A stretch of 64,000 nt of DNA from assembly GCA_036489765.1 (NCBI GenBank), contig DASXFE010000114.1:8532-72531 (forward strand), in the 5' to 3' direction. The stretch comes from DATARH01 sp036489765 (GTDB lineage: Bacteria; Pseudomonadota; Alphaproteobacteria; ATCC43930; CGMCC-115725). Position 1 is the first letter of the stretch. Every line of letters begins with the position of its first letter. The notes beneath the pieces are model-generated. The model saw only the letters and a program-made list of their open reading frames with translations, was not told the DNA's origin and did not search any database. This document shows positions 1 through 9,074 of this stretch, in pieces. The position numbers and the translations under genes were made by a program.

Positions 1-1
1 G

Positions 2-571
2 ACGATCTTTCATCAGGGCATGCCGCATGACGGCATCTTTCTGATCGCGGCGGGCGCCGTGCGCAGCTACTACACCGCGCCGTCGGGCCGCGAGATCACC
101 CTCGCCTATTGGACCCCGGGCCACTTTGTCGGTGGGCCCGAGGTGTTTCGCGGCGGGTTGCATGTCTGGTCGGGCGAGGCGGCCGAGGATTGCACGCTCC
201 TCTATCTCAACAGCTCGACGATCCGGCAACTCGTCGAGCGCCTGCCGCAATTCGCGCTGTGCCTGATCGAGGGCCTCGTCGCCAAGAGCAAATGCTATTC
301 GGCGCTCGTGCAGATGCTCGGTACGCGCAATGCCACCGAACGGCTCGTCCAGCTCCTCATCATTCTCAGCGAGACTTGCGGCCGACGCGATGCGGGCCGG
401 CTCGTCATCGAGCGCAAGATCACCCATAACGAGCTGGCGGCGATCATCGGCGCCACCCGACAGTGGGTGACAACGACGCTGGACCGCTTTCAGCGGCAAG
501 GCATCCTTTCCGTCGCACGGCAAGCCATCGTGGTAGAAAGACCGGACCTGCTGGCCAGGCTCGCCGCGTAG
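2..571 (+). CDS. Crp/Fnr-family transcriptional regulator (5' end outside window)
   Basis: The reading frame is open from the first bases of the window, upstream of the ATG at 20, so the start lies outside. The visible part begins inside a cyclic-nucleotide-binding-like beta barrel (GAVRSYY, a glycine-rich turn, then GHFVG) and ends in a winged helix with a Crp-type recognition helix (ITHNELAAIIGATRQWVTTTLDRFQRQG split over residues 130-165 of the visible protein). Crp/Fnr proteins bind DNA as dimers in response to a small ligand or redox signal. No cysteine cluster of the FNR kind is visible in the part shown. It may regulate the ABC importer downstream, but that gene set is on the opposite strand, so this is only a guess. 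Confidence 0.85.
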   Translation, partial: TIFHQGMPHDGIFLIAAGAVRSYYTAPSGREITLAYWTPGHFVGGPEVFRGGLHVWSGEAAEDCTLLYLNSSTIRQLVERLPQFALCLIEGLVAKSKCYSALVQMLGTRNATERLVQLLIILSETCGRRDAGRLVIERKITHNELAAIIGATRQWVTTTLDRFQRQGILSVARQAIVVERPDLLARLAA

Positions 572-584
572 TGACATGCGCAAA

Positions 585-755
585 ATGCGAGCCATCCGCG
601 CGTGGATCGGAGTAAAGCCGGAAGGTATTGCTTATCCGATACTCATGCTTGTCATCTTGGCAGCGGATGCCTCATTGCTGTCATTGTCGCCGGGATCACG
701 GGTGGCGCTGGCGCAATCGCTGAAAGCCGCGCTGCGCGCGTATGTTGGATTCTGA
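585..755 (+). CDS. Possible small membrane protein (56 aa)
   Basis: A short open frame (ATG at 585, or in-frame ATG at 576) follows the Crp-type gene by a few bases and ends just before the convergent ABC ATPase. The product would carry a hydrophobic segment (YPILMLVILAADASLLSL) followed by an amphipathic tail with basic residues, which fits a single-pass peptide. There is no clear ribosome binding site and I recognise no family, so it may be chance coding in a GC-rich gap. Confidence 0.25.
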   Translation: MRAIRAWIGVKPEGIAYPILMLVILAADASLLSLSPGSRVALAQSLKAALRAYVGF

Positions 756-764
756 TTGAGTTGA

Positions 765-1751
765 CTACACTTCGCGCACGCACCGGACGCTATGACTGCC
801 GTGCGTCACCACGGGTGGGTGCCCAACCTTGCAGCGGTCCATGGCACGGTGGCAGCGCGGGGCGAAGGCGCAGCCGGGCGGCAGCGCCGCCAGGTCGGGC
901 GGAGCGCCGGGAATAGTGGTCAAAACCGTGCCGCGTCGACCGCCATGCACGGAGGAGCCGAGGAGCCCGGTCGTATAGGGGTGACGCGGGGCGCGGATAA
1001 TCTCGCGCACGCTGCCGGTTTCGACAAAACGGCCGGCATACATCACCGCAACGCGGTCGGAAATCTCAGCCGCCACACCGACGTCGTGAGTGACGAACAC
1101 GATCGCCATTCCGAGCTCCTCCTGAAGCTGGCGCAGCAGCAGAAGGATCTGGATCTGCACGGTGACATCGAGCGCGGTCGTCGGTTCGTCTGCGAGCAGC
1201 ACGTCCGGCGAGCACGCAAGCGCCAGCGCGATCATCGCCCGCTGCCGCATGCCCCCCGACATTTCGTGCGGGTAGCTGCCGAGACGCCGCTCGGCGGCCG
1301 GGATGCGCACGAGCTCGAGGAGCGCGCGGGCCCGGGTCCTTGCGGTGCGCTCATCGGTGCCGTCGTGACGAACGATCGTCTCGGCGATCTGCCTGCCGAT
1401 CGTGTAGACCGGGTCGAGCGCGGTGATCGGCTCCTGGAACACCATCGAAATCCGCCGACCGCGCAGCGCCGATAGCTCGGCTGCCGGAAGCCCCAGAATC
1501 GATCGACCGGCGAGATTGACTGCCCCCGTGACCTTCGCCTGCGCAGGCAAGAGGCCCATCAGCGCCTTCAGGGTCACGCTTTTCCCGGAGCCGGATTCGC
1601 CGAGGATGGTCAGCGTCTCGCAAGGCTTGAGCGCAAACGAAACGTCGCTGACCGCGGCGATCTCGGCATCGCGACGGTGGAAGCGCACGGTGAGGCCCGC
1701 AACGTCGAGCGCCGGGGCCGGTGGCTGCGACAGGGACGCGCCGTCAGGCAA
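765..1751 (-). CDS. Peptide/nickel-type ABC transporter ATP-binding protein (DppD/OppD family)
   Basis: This is one of two ATPases that energise the importer. It has a Walker A motif (GESGSGKS), the signature MSGGMRQR, Walker B (VLLADEPTTALD), and the C-terminal oligopeptide-type extension (HPYTTGLL, then a Cys-containing GCAFAPRC segment) seen in DppD/OppD. The longest frame starts at a TTG at 1796 and would overlap the upstream gene by 53 bases. I prefer the TTG at 1751, which follows an AAGGCGG-like site and overlaps the upstream stop by only a few bases, giving 328 residues, normal for the family. It is the last gene of a four-gene operon. Confidence 0.9.
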   Translation of the reverse strand: MPDGASLSQPPAPALDVAGLTVRFHRRDAEIAAVSDVSFALKPCETLTILGESGSGKSVTLKALMGLLPAQAKVTGAVNLAGRSILGLPAAELSALRGRRISMVFQEPITALDPVYTIGRQIAETIVRHDGTDERTARTRARALLELVRIPAAERRLGSYPHEMSGGMRQRAMIALALACSPDVLLADEPTTALDVTVQIQILLLLRQLQEELGMAIVFVTHDVGVAAEISDRVAVMYAGRFVETGSVREIIRAPRHPYTTGLLGSSVHGGRRGTVLTTIPGAPPDLAALPPGCAFAPRCHRAMDRCKVGHPPVVTHGSHSVRCVREV

Positions 1752-2790
1752 GATGCACCGCCTTCGAGGTTTGCGCCTCGGCAATGTGGCAGGCAACGAG
1801 ATGCTCGGGATCGCCGTCTGCCGCCATAAGAGGCGGCAGGATTTCGGCGCAGACCGCCTCGGCGAAGGGGCAGCGCGTGCGGAAACGGCAGCCGGACGGC
1901 GGGTCGATCGGGCTCGGCGGGTCGCCGGCGAGCGGCGGTTCCGTTGCGCGGCGATCCGGATCGAGCGTCGGCTTCGAGGCCAGCAGCGCTCGCGTGTAGG
2001 GGTGCCGAGGGTGATCGTAGATTGCGGCTACCGGGCCGGTCTCAACGATCTGGCCAAGATACATCACGAGGATGCGGTCGCTGACGAACTCGACGACGTC
2101 GAGATCGTGCGAGATGAAGATGTAGGTGAGGCTCAACTGCCGCTGGAGCTCCGTCAGCAGATTGAGCATCTGCGCCTCGATCGACTTGTCGAGCGCCGAG
2201 ACCGCCTCGTCGAGGATCACGAGCCTCGGGTCGAGCGCGAGCGCGCGGGCGATGTTGACCCGCTGGCGCTGCCCCCCGGAGAGCTCGTGCGGGTAGCGCC
2301 TGGCGAACCGCTCCGGTTCGAGCCCGCTCTTCGCCAGCAATGCCTCTGCTCGGCCGATCGCGGCGGCGCGCTTCATGCCGTGGATGCGCGGCGCGTAGGC
2401 GATGCTCTCGACGACCGTCATGCGGGGGTTCAAAGACGAGTAGCTGTCCTGGAAGACGAGCTGCATCTGTCGCCGCATGTCGCTGACGCTGATCCCCGAT
2501 TCCCGGCCGACCGGATCGCCGTCGAAGATCACCTCGCCGGCATCGGGTTCGATCAGCCGCATCAGCAGACGCGCCGCCGTCGACTTGCCGCAACCCGACT
2601 CGCCGACGATGCCGAGGGTCTCGCCCTTGCGCACGGCGAACGACACGTCGTCGACTGCGTGCACCGTGCCGATGCGGCGATTGAGAAAACCGCCGTGCAC
2701 CGCGAAGTGTTTGCGCAGCCCCGCCACCGTCAGCAGCGGCTGGGCCGGGCCCCCGCGGTCGCGCGGGTCGAGCGGATCGGATCTATGCAT
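1744..2790 (-). CDS. Peptide/nickel-type ABC transporter ATP-binding protein (DppF/OppF family)
   Basis: This is the second ATPase of the importer, 348 residues. Visible motifs are Walker A (GESGCGKST), signature LSGGQRQR, Walker B ending DEAVSALD, the H-loop (FISHDLDVV) and the C-terminal HPYTRALL oligopeptide extension with a paired-cysteine segment (CRFRTRCPFAEAVC). DppF proteins pair with DppD to drive permease opening on the cytoplasmic face. The gene overlaps the permease gene upstream by 8 bases and the DppD-like gene downstream, which indicates translational coupling. Peptides, nickel, opines and glutathione are all carried by this family, so the substrate cannot be read from the ATPase. 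Confidence 0.92.
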   Translation of the reverse strand: MHRSDPLDPRDRGGPAQPLLTVAGLRKHFAVHGGFLNRRIGTVHAVDDVSFAVRKGETLGIVGESGCGKSTAARLLMRLIEPDAGEVIFDGDPVGRESGISVSDMRRQMQLVFQDSYSSLNPRMTVVESIAYAPRIHGMKRAAAIGRAEALLAKSGLEPERFARRYPHELSGGQRQRVNIARALALDPRLVILDEAVSALDKSIEAQMLNLLTELQRQLSLTYIFISHDLDVVEFVSDRILVMYLGQIVETGPVAAIYDHPRHPYTRALLASKPTLDPDRRATEPPLAGDPPSPIDPPSGCRFRTRCPFAEAVCAEILPPLMAADGDPEHLVACHIAEAQTSKAVHLA

Positions 2791-3688
2791 CGAGCTTGAC
2801 GTCCATGGCGCTGCGCAGCCCGTCGCTCATCAGGTTGAAGCACATCGAGGTGACAAAGATCATCAAGCCGGGCAGCGCCGCGACATAGGGTTGAACATAG
2901 ATCGCGCTGCGCAGCGCGTTGAGCATGACGCCCCATTCGGGCCGCGGCGGCGTTACGCCCAGGCCCAGAAAGCTCAACCCCGCCGAGAGGATAATCGAAA
3001 GGCTGATCAGGCTCGTCGCGTAGACGAGGATCGGCCCGAGCACATTGGGCAGGACGTGATGGCGCATAACCTGAAACGCGGTGCTGCCCGATGCCCGGGC
3101 GGCCTCTACGAAATCGAGGCGCCGGGTCTGGGCCGTCACCGTTTCGGCGATGCGCGTCAGCGGCGGCACGAACACGATCGACAGCGCCAGCACCGCATTG
3201 CCGAACCCGTTGCCGAGGACACCGCAGATCGCAATCGCCAGCAGCACCGATGGAAACGCGTAGAACACGTCCATCAGCCGCATGATCACCGAATTGACCG
3301 TGCCGCCCGCATATCCGGCGAAGAGCCCGAGCCCGCCGCCGACACATAGCGCCGCCATCACCGGGATGACACCGGCGAGCAGCGACAATCGCCCGCCATA
3401 GCAGAGGCGGGTCCACAGATCGCGGCCGCCCTCGTCGGTGCCGAGCCAATGGCCGGGTGTGCCGATCGGCGCGAGACGGTGCAGCACGCTGCCTTCGAAC
3501 GGGGCCCCGGTGCTCACCAGCGGGGCAAAGGCGGCGATGCACACGATGCCCAGCAGCACGAGCGACACGACGATCGTCACCGGGTCGCGCGCCAGCCGGC
3601 GCCCGACATTGCGCCAATAGCCCACGACCGGGCGCGCCGCCGCCGGGGCGGCCGGGATCGCGGTTGAGGATATCGCGGCGTCGGCCAT
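2783..3688 (-). CDS. Peptide/nickel-type ABC transporter permease (DppC family)
   Basis: A 301-residue integral membrane protein with an N-terminal membrane anchor (about residues 30-55) and a BPD_transp_1 domain. The family loop that contacts the ATPase is visible as EAARASGSTAFQVMRHHVLPN. The DppC-type N-terminal region (GTPGHWLGTDEGGRDLWTRL) is diagnostic of the inner-membrane subunit that pairs with DppB. The start ATG at 3688 lies 9 bases after the stop of the DppB-like gene, in one operon with both ATPases. Confidence 0.92.
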   Translation of the reverse strand: MADAAISSTAIPAAPAAARPVVGYWRNVGRRLARDPVTIVVSLVLLGIVCIAAFAPLVSTGAPFEGSVLHRLAPIGTPGHWLGTDEGGRDLWTRLCYGGRLSLLAGVIPVMAALCVGGGLGLFAGYAGGTVNSVIMRLMDVFYAFPSVLLAIAICGVLGNGFGNAVLALSIVFVPPLTRIAETVTAQTRRLDFVEAARASGSTAFQVMRHHVLPNVLGPILVYATSLISLSIILSAGLSFLGLGVTPPRPEWGVMLNALRSAIYVQPYVAALPGLMIFVTSMCFNLMSDGLRSAMDVKLDA

Positions 3689-3697
3689 CCCGCGCCC

Positions 3698-4636
3698 CTA
3701 CCGCCGGAGCCGCGGATCGATCGCCGCCTGCGCGACATCGACCACGAGGTTGAGGATCACGAAAAAGAACGCGAGGACGACGACCGTCGCCTGTAAAATC
3801 GGGATATCGCGGCGGAAGATCGCGAGGTTGAGCAGGTAGCCCGACCCGGGCCAGTTGAACACGGTCTCAACGAGGATCGAGCCGCCAAGCAGGTAGCCGA
3901 ACTGCAAGCCCATCAGCGCCAGGACCGGCGGCGCGGCGTTTTTGCAGACATGCCGCAGGACGGGAAGCCGGGTCAGCCCCTTCGCGGTCAGCGCCGACAC
4001 GAATTCCTGGTTTAGAACCTCGATCGCGGTCGCGCGGGTGAACCGCCCGATGACGCCCATCGGGATCAGTGACAGCGCCCCGACCGGCAGCACCAGGTAC
4101 CGCAGCTGGCCGAGTAACGGCACCCCGTCCGGCCAGATGCCTTGCGCCGGCAGCCACGGATGCAGGACCGCAGCGAACAGCACCAGCACAATCGCAGCCC
4201 AGTAATTGGGCAGGCTCACCCCGGTCGTGGTGATGGCCGAGCACAGCTTGTCGGGCCAGCGCCCATGATTGAGCGCCGCGGTGAGGCCCAGCGCAACACC
4301 AAGCCCGAAGCCGAGAAATGCCGCGGGGATCGCGAGGAGGAAGGTGTGACCGAGCGCCACGAGCAATTGCCCGAGTACCGGCTGGGCATTAAAGATCGAG
4401 ACGCCGAAATTGCCGGTCAGCGCGCTGCGCAGCCATAGGAAGTATTGGACATAAAGCGGTTTGTCGAAACCGAAGAGCGCCTTCACCTGGGCGACTACCT
4501 CGGGAGATGCTTCCGGAGGCAGCAGCAGGTCGATCGGGTCGCCCGGCGCGATATGCACCAGCGCGAAGACGACTAACGACACGCCGAACAGCACCGGCAC
4601 GGCGAGCAGCAATCGGCGAACGGCGAACTGGAACAT
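3698..4636 (-). CDS. Peptide/nickel-type ABC transporter permease (DppB family)
   Basis: First gene of the importer operon. I place the start at the ATG at 4636, which begins MFQFAVRRLLLAVPVLFGVS, the usual DppB opening with a first membrane helix; the frame is open further upstream, but that extension is not hydrophobic and is unlike the family. The protein has the DppB motif HIAPGDP near residue 35, several further membrane helices and a C-terminal signature (FNWPGSGYL). With the DppC-like partner it forms the translocation channel. It is divergent from the binding protein gene starting at 4759. Confidence 0.92.
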   Translation of the reverse strand: MFQFAVRRLLLAVPVLFGVSLVVFALVHIAPGDPIDLLLPPEASPEVVAQVKALFGFDKPLYVQYFLWLRSALTGNFGVSIFNAQPVLGQLLVALGHTFLLAIPAAFLGFGLGVALGLTAALNHGRWPDKLCSAITTTGVSLPNYWAAIVLVLFAAVLHPWLPAQGIWPDGVPLLGQLRYLVLPVGALSLIPMGVIGRFTRATAIEVLNQEFVSALTAKGLTRLPVLRHVCKNAAPPVLALMGLQFGYLLGGSILVETVFNWPGSGYLLNLAIFRRDIPILQATVVVLAFFFVILNLVVDVAQAAIDPRLRR

Positions 4637-4758
4637 CGGGGCTCCGATCCAGAGGCTTTCGCTGCGTCGCAACATGCGTGCCACATCAATCAGTGTTGGA
4701 TTTTGTGGCATGAAAGTTGCGCTGCAACATGGAGGTTCTCAGCCGGTGGGGTCTCCCA
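4637..4758. promoter_or_regulatory. Divergent promoter region of the peptide-type importer
   Basis: This 122-base gap separates the permease operon from the divergent binding protein gene, so promoters for both directions should lie here. It contains an inverted repeat with arms GTTGC and GCAAC around a 3-base spacer at 4716-4728, which could be an operator. No promoter boxes could be assigned with confidence. Confidence 0.3.
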
Positions 4759-6363
4759 ATGCTCTCAAGACGCGATTTTATGGCCGTTGCCGCGGGAGCG
4801 GCGGCAGCGCCGATGTTGCCCGCGAGGGCGGCTTCGCCGCAGGTGCTGCGCCTCGCGATGACAGCCAACGATGTCCCGACCCCGACCGGCATCCCGAATA
4901 ACGGGTTCGAGGGTTACCGCTTCCTCGGCTACACCGCCTATGACGGGCTGGTGAACTGGGACCTTTTGCACAACCAGGACAAGCCTGCCGAGATCAAGCC
5001 GGGCCTTTTCAGCGAATGGCGTTTTGACGAGGGAAAGATCGAGCGGCTCGTCTGCACCGTTCGTCAGGGCGTGAAATTCCACGATGGCTCGGAATTCAAC
5101 GCCGACGCGGTGATCTGGAATTTGCGCCGCATGTACGACGACAAGTCGCCGCAGTACGACGCGCCGGCAGCGCCGATCATCCGCGCCGTGGTCTACATGC
5201 TCGACTCGTTCGAGAAGGCCGACGACAAGACCATCGTCATCACCACCAAATACCCGTTCACGTTTCTGCCTGCGCTCCTCACTCGCATCCTGATGGCCAG
5301 CCCCGCCCAGTGGGAAAAGGTCGGCAAGAGTTGGGCGGCCTTTGCGAAGGCGCCCGTCGGCACGGGGCCGTTCAAGATCACCAAGGTGACGATGGGCCAG
5401 TCGGTCGAGATGGCGCGTAACGAGAATTACTGGGACCACGACCGCATCCCCAAGCTCGACAGACTCGTGCTGATCCCAATGCCCGAGCCGACGACGCGCG
5501 TCGCCGCACTGCGTTCGGGCCAGGTCGACTGGATCGAGGTGCCCGCGCCGGACGCGATCCCGTCGCTGAAATCGGCCGGGTTCACGGTCACCCTGTGGCC
5601 CTATCCGCACACCTATCCCTATGTCCTCGACGCGTCCGAGAAATCGCCGTTCCACGACAAGCGCGTGCGCCAGGCGATGAACTACGCGATCGACAGGGAG
5701 AACCTGTGCAAGCTGATCAACGATACGGCGATCCCGGCGGACGGCCTTTACACACAGGGCACGCCCTTCTACGGCGCGCCGACCGAGCACTATCGCTACG
5801 ACCCGGCCAAGGCCAAGGCTCTGCTCGCGGAAGCCGGCTATGGCCCGGATAAGCCGCTCGCCGCCAAGATCATGATCTCGACCGCGGGCTCGGGCCAGAT
5901 GGTGCCGGTGCCAATGAACGAGTATCTGCAAACCAATTTCAAAGCTGCCGGCATCGACATCGATTTCGATGTCGTCGAATGGGACACGATGCTGCAGGCC
6001 ATCCGCAGCACGCCGACGGCGCCGCAGGCGCATGGCGCCCAGGGCATCAACATCAGCCTGAGCTGGGTCGATCCCGCCGCCGCGTTCCGCTATTACGATT
6101 CGAAAAGCTTTTCGCCCAGCGGGTTCAACTGGGGCCGATGGTCGAATCCGAGGGTCGACAAGCTGCTCGAAGGTGCCCAAGCCTCGACCGACAAGGCCGA
6201 ACAGACCAAGATGCTCGCCGACGCCCACAGCATCATCGTCGACGAGGCGCCGTGGCTGTTCATCGTGCACGACCTGAACCCGCGCGCGATGGCGGCAAGC
6301 GTCAAAGGTTTCCACCCGGCGCAAAGCTGGTTTGTCGACCTGACACAAGTCTCAATGTCGTAG
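4759..6363 (+). CDS. ABC transporter periplasmic substrate-binding protein (SBP_bac_5 family)
   Basis: A 534-residue extracytoplasmic solute receptor that delivers substrate to the divergently encoded permease. The ATG at 4759 starts a Tat-type signal peptide (SRRDFMAVAAGAAAAP, cleavage probably after ARA near residue 24). An upstream start at 4717 would put 14 extra residues before the twin arginine and is less likely. Family features include VRQGVKFHDGSEFNADAV near residue 100, GTGPFKI, the KRVRQAMNYAIDRE segment and LLAEAGY. The ligand is not predictable; peptides, nickel or other amides are possible. Confidence 0.92.
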   Translation: MLSRRDFMAVAAGAAAAPMLPARAASPQVLRLAMTANDVPTPTGIPNNGFEGYRFLGYTAYDGLVNWDLLHNQDKPAEIKPGLFSEWRFDEGKIERLVCTVRQGVKFHDGSEFNADAVIWNLRRMYDDKSPQYDAPAAPIIRAVVYMLDSFEKADDKTIVITTKYPFTFLPALLTRILMASPAQWEKVGKSWAAFAKAPVGTGPFKITKVTMGQSVEMARNENYWDHDRIPKLDRLVLIPMPEPTTRVAALRSGQVDWIEVPAPDAIPSLKSAGFTVTLWPYPHTYPYVLDASEKSPFHDKRVRQAMNYAIDRENLCKLINDTAIPADGLYTQGTPFYGAPTEHYRYDPAKAKALLAEAGYGPDKPLAAKIMISTAGSGQMVPVPMNEYLQTNFKAAGIDIDFDVVEWDTMLQAIRSTPTAPQAHGAQGINISLSWVDPAAAFRYYDSKSFSPSGFNWGRWSNPRVDKLLEGAQASTDKAEQTKMLADAHSIIVDEAPWLFIVHDLNPRAMAASVKGFHPAQSWFVDLTQVSMS

Positions 6364-6394
6364 GGGGGCCCCTGGGGGATGGCCTGCCCGACCG

Positions 6395-7213
6395 CTAAGC
6401 GTGGGCGTGCTGCAGCATGTCGGAGACCTCGCGCCTCAGCTCGTTGAACGGCGCCGATACGACATCGCGCGGCCGGGGCAGGCGGATCGGCACGTCGGCC
6501 GTGATCCGCCCCGGCCGGGGCGACATGACGATGACCCGGTCGGCGAGAAGGATCGCCTCCTCTATCGCATGCGTCACAAAGAGGACGGTCAGCCCTGTCG
6601 CCTCCCAGATCGACAATAGCTCGGTTTGGAGGCGCTCGCGGGTCATGGCATCGAGCGCGCCGAACGGCTCGTCCATCAGGATGACCGCGGCGTCGTTCGC
6701 GAGTACGCGGGCGATCGCGACACGCTGCTTCATTCCACCGGACAGCTCGTGCGGATAGGCATCGGCGAAGCGGTCGAGGCCGACCATTCCGATAAAGCGG
6801 TCGACAGTCGCCTCAACCTCCGCCTTCGGCCGGCCTCGCGCGGCCGGTCCGAACCCGATGTTGCGCCGGACCGACAGCCATGGGAACAACCCATAATCCT
6901 GAAACACCATGCCCCGGTCCGGGCCCGGGCGGATGACCGGCGCGCCGTTCATCAGCACCTGCCCGGCGCTTGGCATCTCAAAACCGCCGATCATCCGCAG
7001 CAGGGTCGACTTACCGCAGCCCGAGGCCCCGATCAGGCAGACGAGCTCGCCATGCACAATCGACAGGTCGACTGCGCGCAGGGCCTCTATCTCTCCGCCC
7101 GAGGCGTTGAACCGCTTATCCGCGCCGACAATGCGCAGGATCGGATCCACCTCCCCCGGGGGCGGCGCAACCGTGTTGCGGACGCGTGGGTACTCGGTGA
7201 CGGCATCAACCAT
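6395..7213 (-). CDS. ABC transporter ATP-binding protein, nitrate/sulfonate/taurine type
   Basis: A 272-residue ATPase of the SsuB/TauB/NrtD class. Motifs in order are Walker A (GASGCGKST), Q-loop (FQDYGLFPW), signature LSGGMKQR, Walker B (VILMDEPFGALD) and the switch histidine (FVTHAIEEA). It overlaps the permease gene by 8 bases and forms a three-gene importer with it and the binding protein at 8016-8972. Location next to the AtzE-type operon suggests import of the compound that operon degrades, but this is inference. Confidence 0.92.
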   Translation of the reverse strand: MVDAVTEYPRVRNTVAPPPGEVDPILRIVGADKRFNASGGEIEALRAVDLSIVHGELVCLIGASGCGKSTLLRMIGGFEMPSAGQVLMNGAPVIRPGPDRGMVFQDYGLFPWLSVRRNIGFGPAARGRPKAEVEATVDRFIGMVGLDRFADAYPHELSGGMKQRVAIARVLANDAAVILMDEPFGALDAMTRERLQTELLSIWEATGLTVLFVTHAIEEAILLADRVIVMSPRPGRITADVPIRLPRPRDVVSAPFNELRREVSDMLQHAHA

Positions 7214-7994
7214 GCTGAGGGCTCCAACGCAATGCGCGCCGGCTGATCGTGCGGATCATCTGGTCGGAGGCGAACCCGGCGAGACCGATCACAATCATCC
7301 CGGCGATCACGACATCCGTTCGCGAGACCTCGCGCGCGTTCTCGATCATCGCGCCGAGCCCGATTCGCACCCCGCTCAATTCGCCGACCACGATGACGAC
7401 CCAGGCAAAACCGAGCCCGAGCCTGAGGCCGGTGAAGATGCCGGGGAGAGCGGAAGGTAGCACGACCTTCGGAAAGAGCCCGGCGCGCGTGACGCCGAGC
7501 ATCGTCGCCGCCTCGATCAGCCGCGGCTCGACGCTGCGCACCCCGAAGATCGTGTTGACGAGGATCGGGTAGAAGCAGCCAAGCGCCACGAGCAGGGTCG
7601 CTGAGCGCGAGCCGAGGCCGAACAGGATCAGGAACAGCGGCTGCCACGCGGTGACCGGGATCGGGCGGAGCATCTGCAGCGTCGTATCGAAAAGGCGCTG
7701 GACCACGCGAAGGCGCCCGATCAGCATGCCCAACGACAGCCCCAAGCACGCCGAGAGCAGAAAGCCGCCGTAGACGCGCGAGGCCGAGGTGGCGAGATTC
7801 AGCCACAGGCTGCCGCTGAATTCATCATTGTCGCCGCAAATGCCGACAAGATCACCGAGCTCGCGCAGGATCTGGTCGGGCGGCGGGATCAGCCCGTGCG
7901 GGTCATCGTGCGTCGCCGCCCACCATCCGGCGAGCAGCAGCGCCGGCACGACAAAGGCGATACCGCCGGGCCGGGCGAGCGCGCGCGGGTTCAT
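7206..7994 (-). CDS. ABC transporter permease, nitrate/sulfonate/taurine type
   Basis: A 262-residue membrane protein of the SsuC/TauC class. It has about six hydrophobic segments and the ATPase-contact loop EAATMLGVTRAGLFPKVVLP near residues 155-175. It is co-transcribed with the binding protein 21 bases upstream and the ATPase that overlaps it. The first helix (GGIAFVVPALLLAGWWA) starts near residue 10, so the ATG at 7994 is a reasonable start. Confidence 0.92.
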   Translation of the reverse strand: MNPRALARPGGIAFVVPALLLAGWWAATHDDPHGLIPPPDQILRELGDLVGICGDNDEFSGSLWLNLATSASRVYGGFLLSACLGLSLGMLIGRLRVVQRLFDTTLQMLRPIPVTAWQPLFLILFGLGSRSATLLVALGCFYPILVNTIFGVRSVEPRLIEAATMLGVTRAGLFPKVVLPSALPGIFTGLRLGLGFAWVVIVVGELSGVRIGLGAMIENAREVSRTDVVIAGMIVIGLAGFASDQMIRTISRRALRWSPQHG

Positions 7995-8015
7995 AAGCTG
8001 GACCGCCGGGTCGGC

Positions 8016-8972
8016 TCAGGCCTTGGCCAGCCGCACCGACGGGGTCTCGTCGAGCAATGCGTCGAAATCGGGCAGGTTGCGGATTTGGCGCAGCTCGAGC
8101 ATGTGGTCTGCGTAAGCCTTGACCTCTGAGATCATCGTCGGGGTCATCTGCCAGTTCAACGCGACGTTATCGATTGCCCGGGCGACCGCCGCCTTGTCGA
8201 GGCCGAGCTTGGCGACCGTCATCGCGACGATCTCGTCCGGCCTCGACATCGCGTAGGCGCTGGCCTGCCGCTGGAGTTTCAGCATCATCATGACCTCGTC
8301 CGGCTTTTCCTTGAACCGGTCGCGGTGCGTCGCGACGACCATGTTGAGGCTGCCCATCGGCGTCGAATACGGGTACTCGACGATCTTGCCGACACCGCTG
8401 ACCAGCGACAGGCTCGGGCCAGGCTCGGCGCCGACATAAGCGTCGATGTCGCCACGCTGCAAGGCAGCCGGCATGTCGGCAAAGCCGATCCGCACCGAGA
8501 CGATATCGGATTCCTTCATCCCGACCATGCGCAGCCGCTCGAGGAAAAAGACCTGCTGGGTCGTTCCCGTCAGGATGCCGACCTTTTTCCCCTTGAGGTC
8601 GGTGATCGCGTTGATCGGGTCGTCCTTGCGGGCGACGACGGCCATGCCCTTGTTGCATTCCGAGCCGTACACAACGACCGGCTGGCTGCTGGCGGCGCCA
8701 AGGATCGCGGCGGCGATCCCGAATGTGCCGTAATCGACCGAGCGCGTGACGACCGCGTCCTTGCCGTCGGTTGGGGTCGAGAACGGGATGATCTCGATCT
8801 TGTACCCGGCGGGCAGGAACTTTTCGTAGAAGTAGGGGGTGATCGAGTGGACCAGCTTTAATACCCCCATCCGGATCGTGACGGGGTCGCCGGCGCGCGC
8901 CGGCGCAGCATAACGGGCGACGAGCGGCAGCGCGAGGCTGCCCCGGATCAAAGCGCGACGGGAAAGTGCCAT
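8016..8972 (-). CDS. ABC transporter substrate-binding protein (NMT1/SsuA-like)
   Basis: A 318-residue periplasmic receptor. The N-terminus carries a Tat-like signal (LSRRALIRGSLALPLVAR, cleavage after ARA near residue 27). The mature part shows the two-lobe type II fold of the SsuA/TauA/THI5 group (YGTFGIAAAI, then VVARKDDPINAITDLKGKKVGI and RGDIDAYVGAEP). It is the first gene of the importer operon. Ligands of this fold range from sulfonates to pyrimidines and ureides, so the substrate is open. Confidence 0.9.
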   Translation of the reverse strand: MALSRRALIRGSLALPLVARYAAPARAGDPVTIRMGVLKLVHSITPYFYEKFLPAGYKIEIIPFSTPTDGKDAVVTRSVDYGTFGIAAAILGAASSQPVVVYGSECNKGMAVVARKDDPINAITDLKGKKVGILTGTTQQVFFLERLRMVGMKESDIVSVRIGFADMPAALQRGDIDAYVGAEPGPSLSLVSGVGKIVEYPYSTPMGSLNMVVATHRDRFKEKPDEVMMMLKLQRQASAYAMSRPDEIVAMTVAKLGLDKAAVARAIDNVALNWQMTPTMISEVKAYADHMLELRQIRNLPDFDALLDETPSVRLAKA

Positions 8973-9074
8973 CCCTACTACCCCTCTTGGGCGATCGCGG
9001 TCTGCGCCGCGGTAGACGGCTTCGCAAGCGACATGCCAGACCGACAGCGGCGCGCCGCTACATCTGTCCGGATG

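Noticed and set aside
1423..2799. Long open frame (458 codons) on the plus strand across the two peptide-importer ATPases
   Set aside because: It lies antisense to genes with full ABC motifs, and its composition (many Arg, Gly, Asp) is what high-GC antisense frames give. It has no family pattern.
4765..6348. Long open frame (527 codons) antisense to the peptide-type binding protein
   Set aside because: The plus-strand gene has a signal peptide and family motifs; the antisense frame is a codon-composition shadow.
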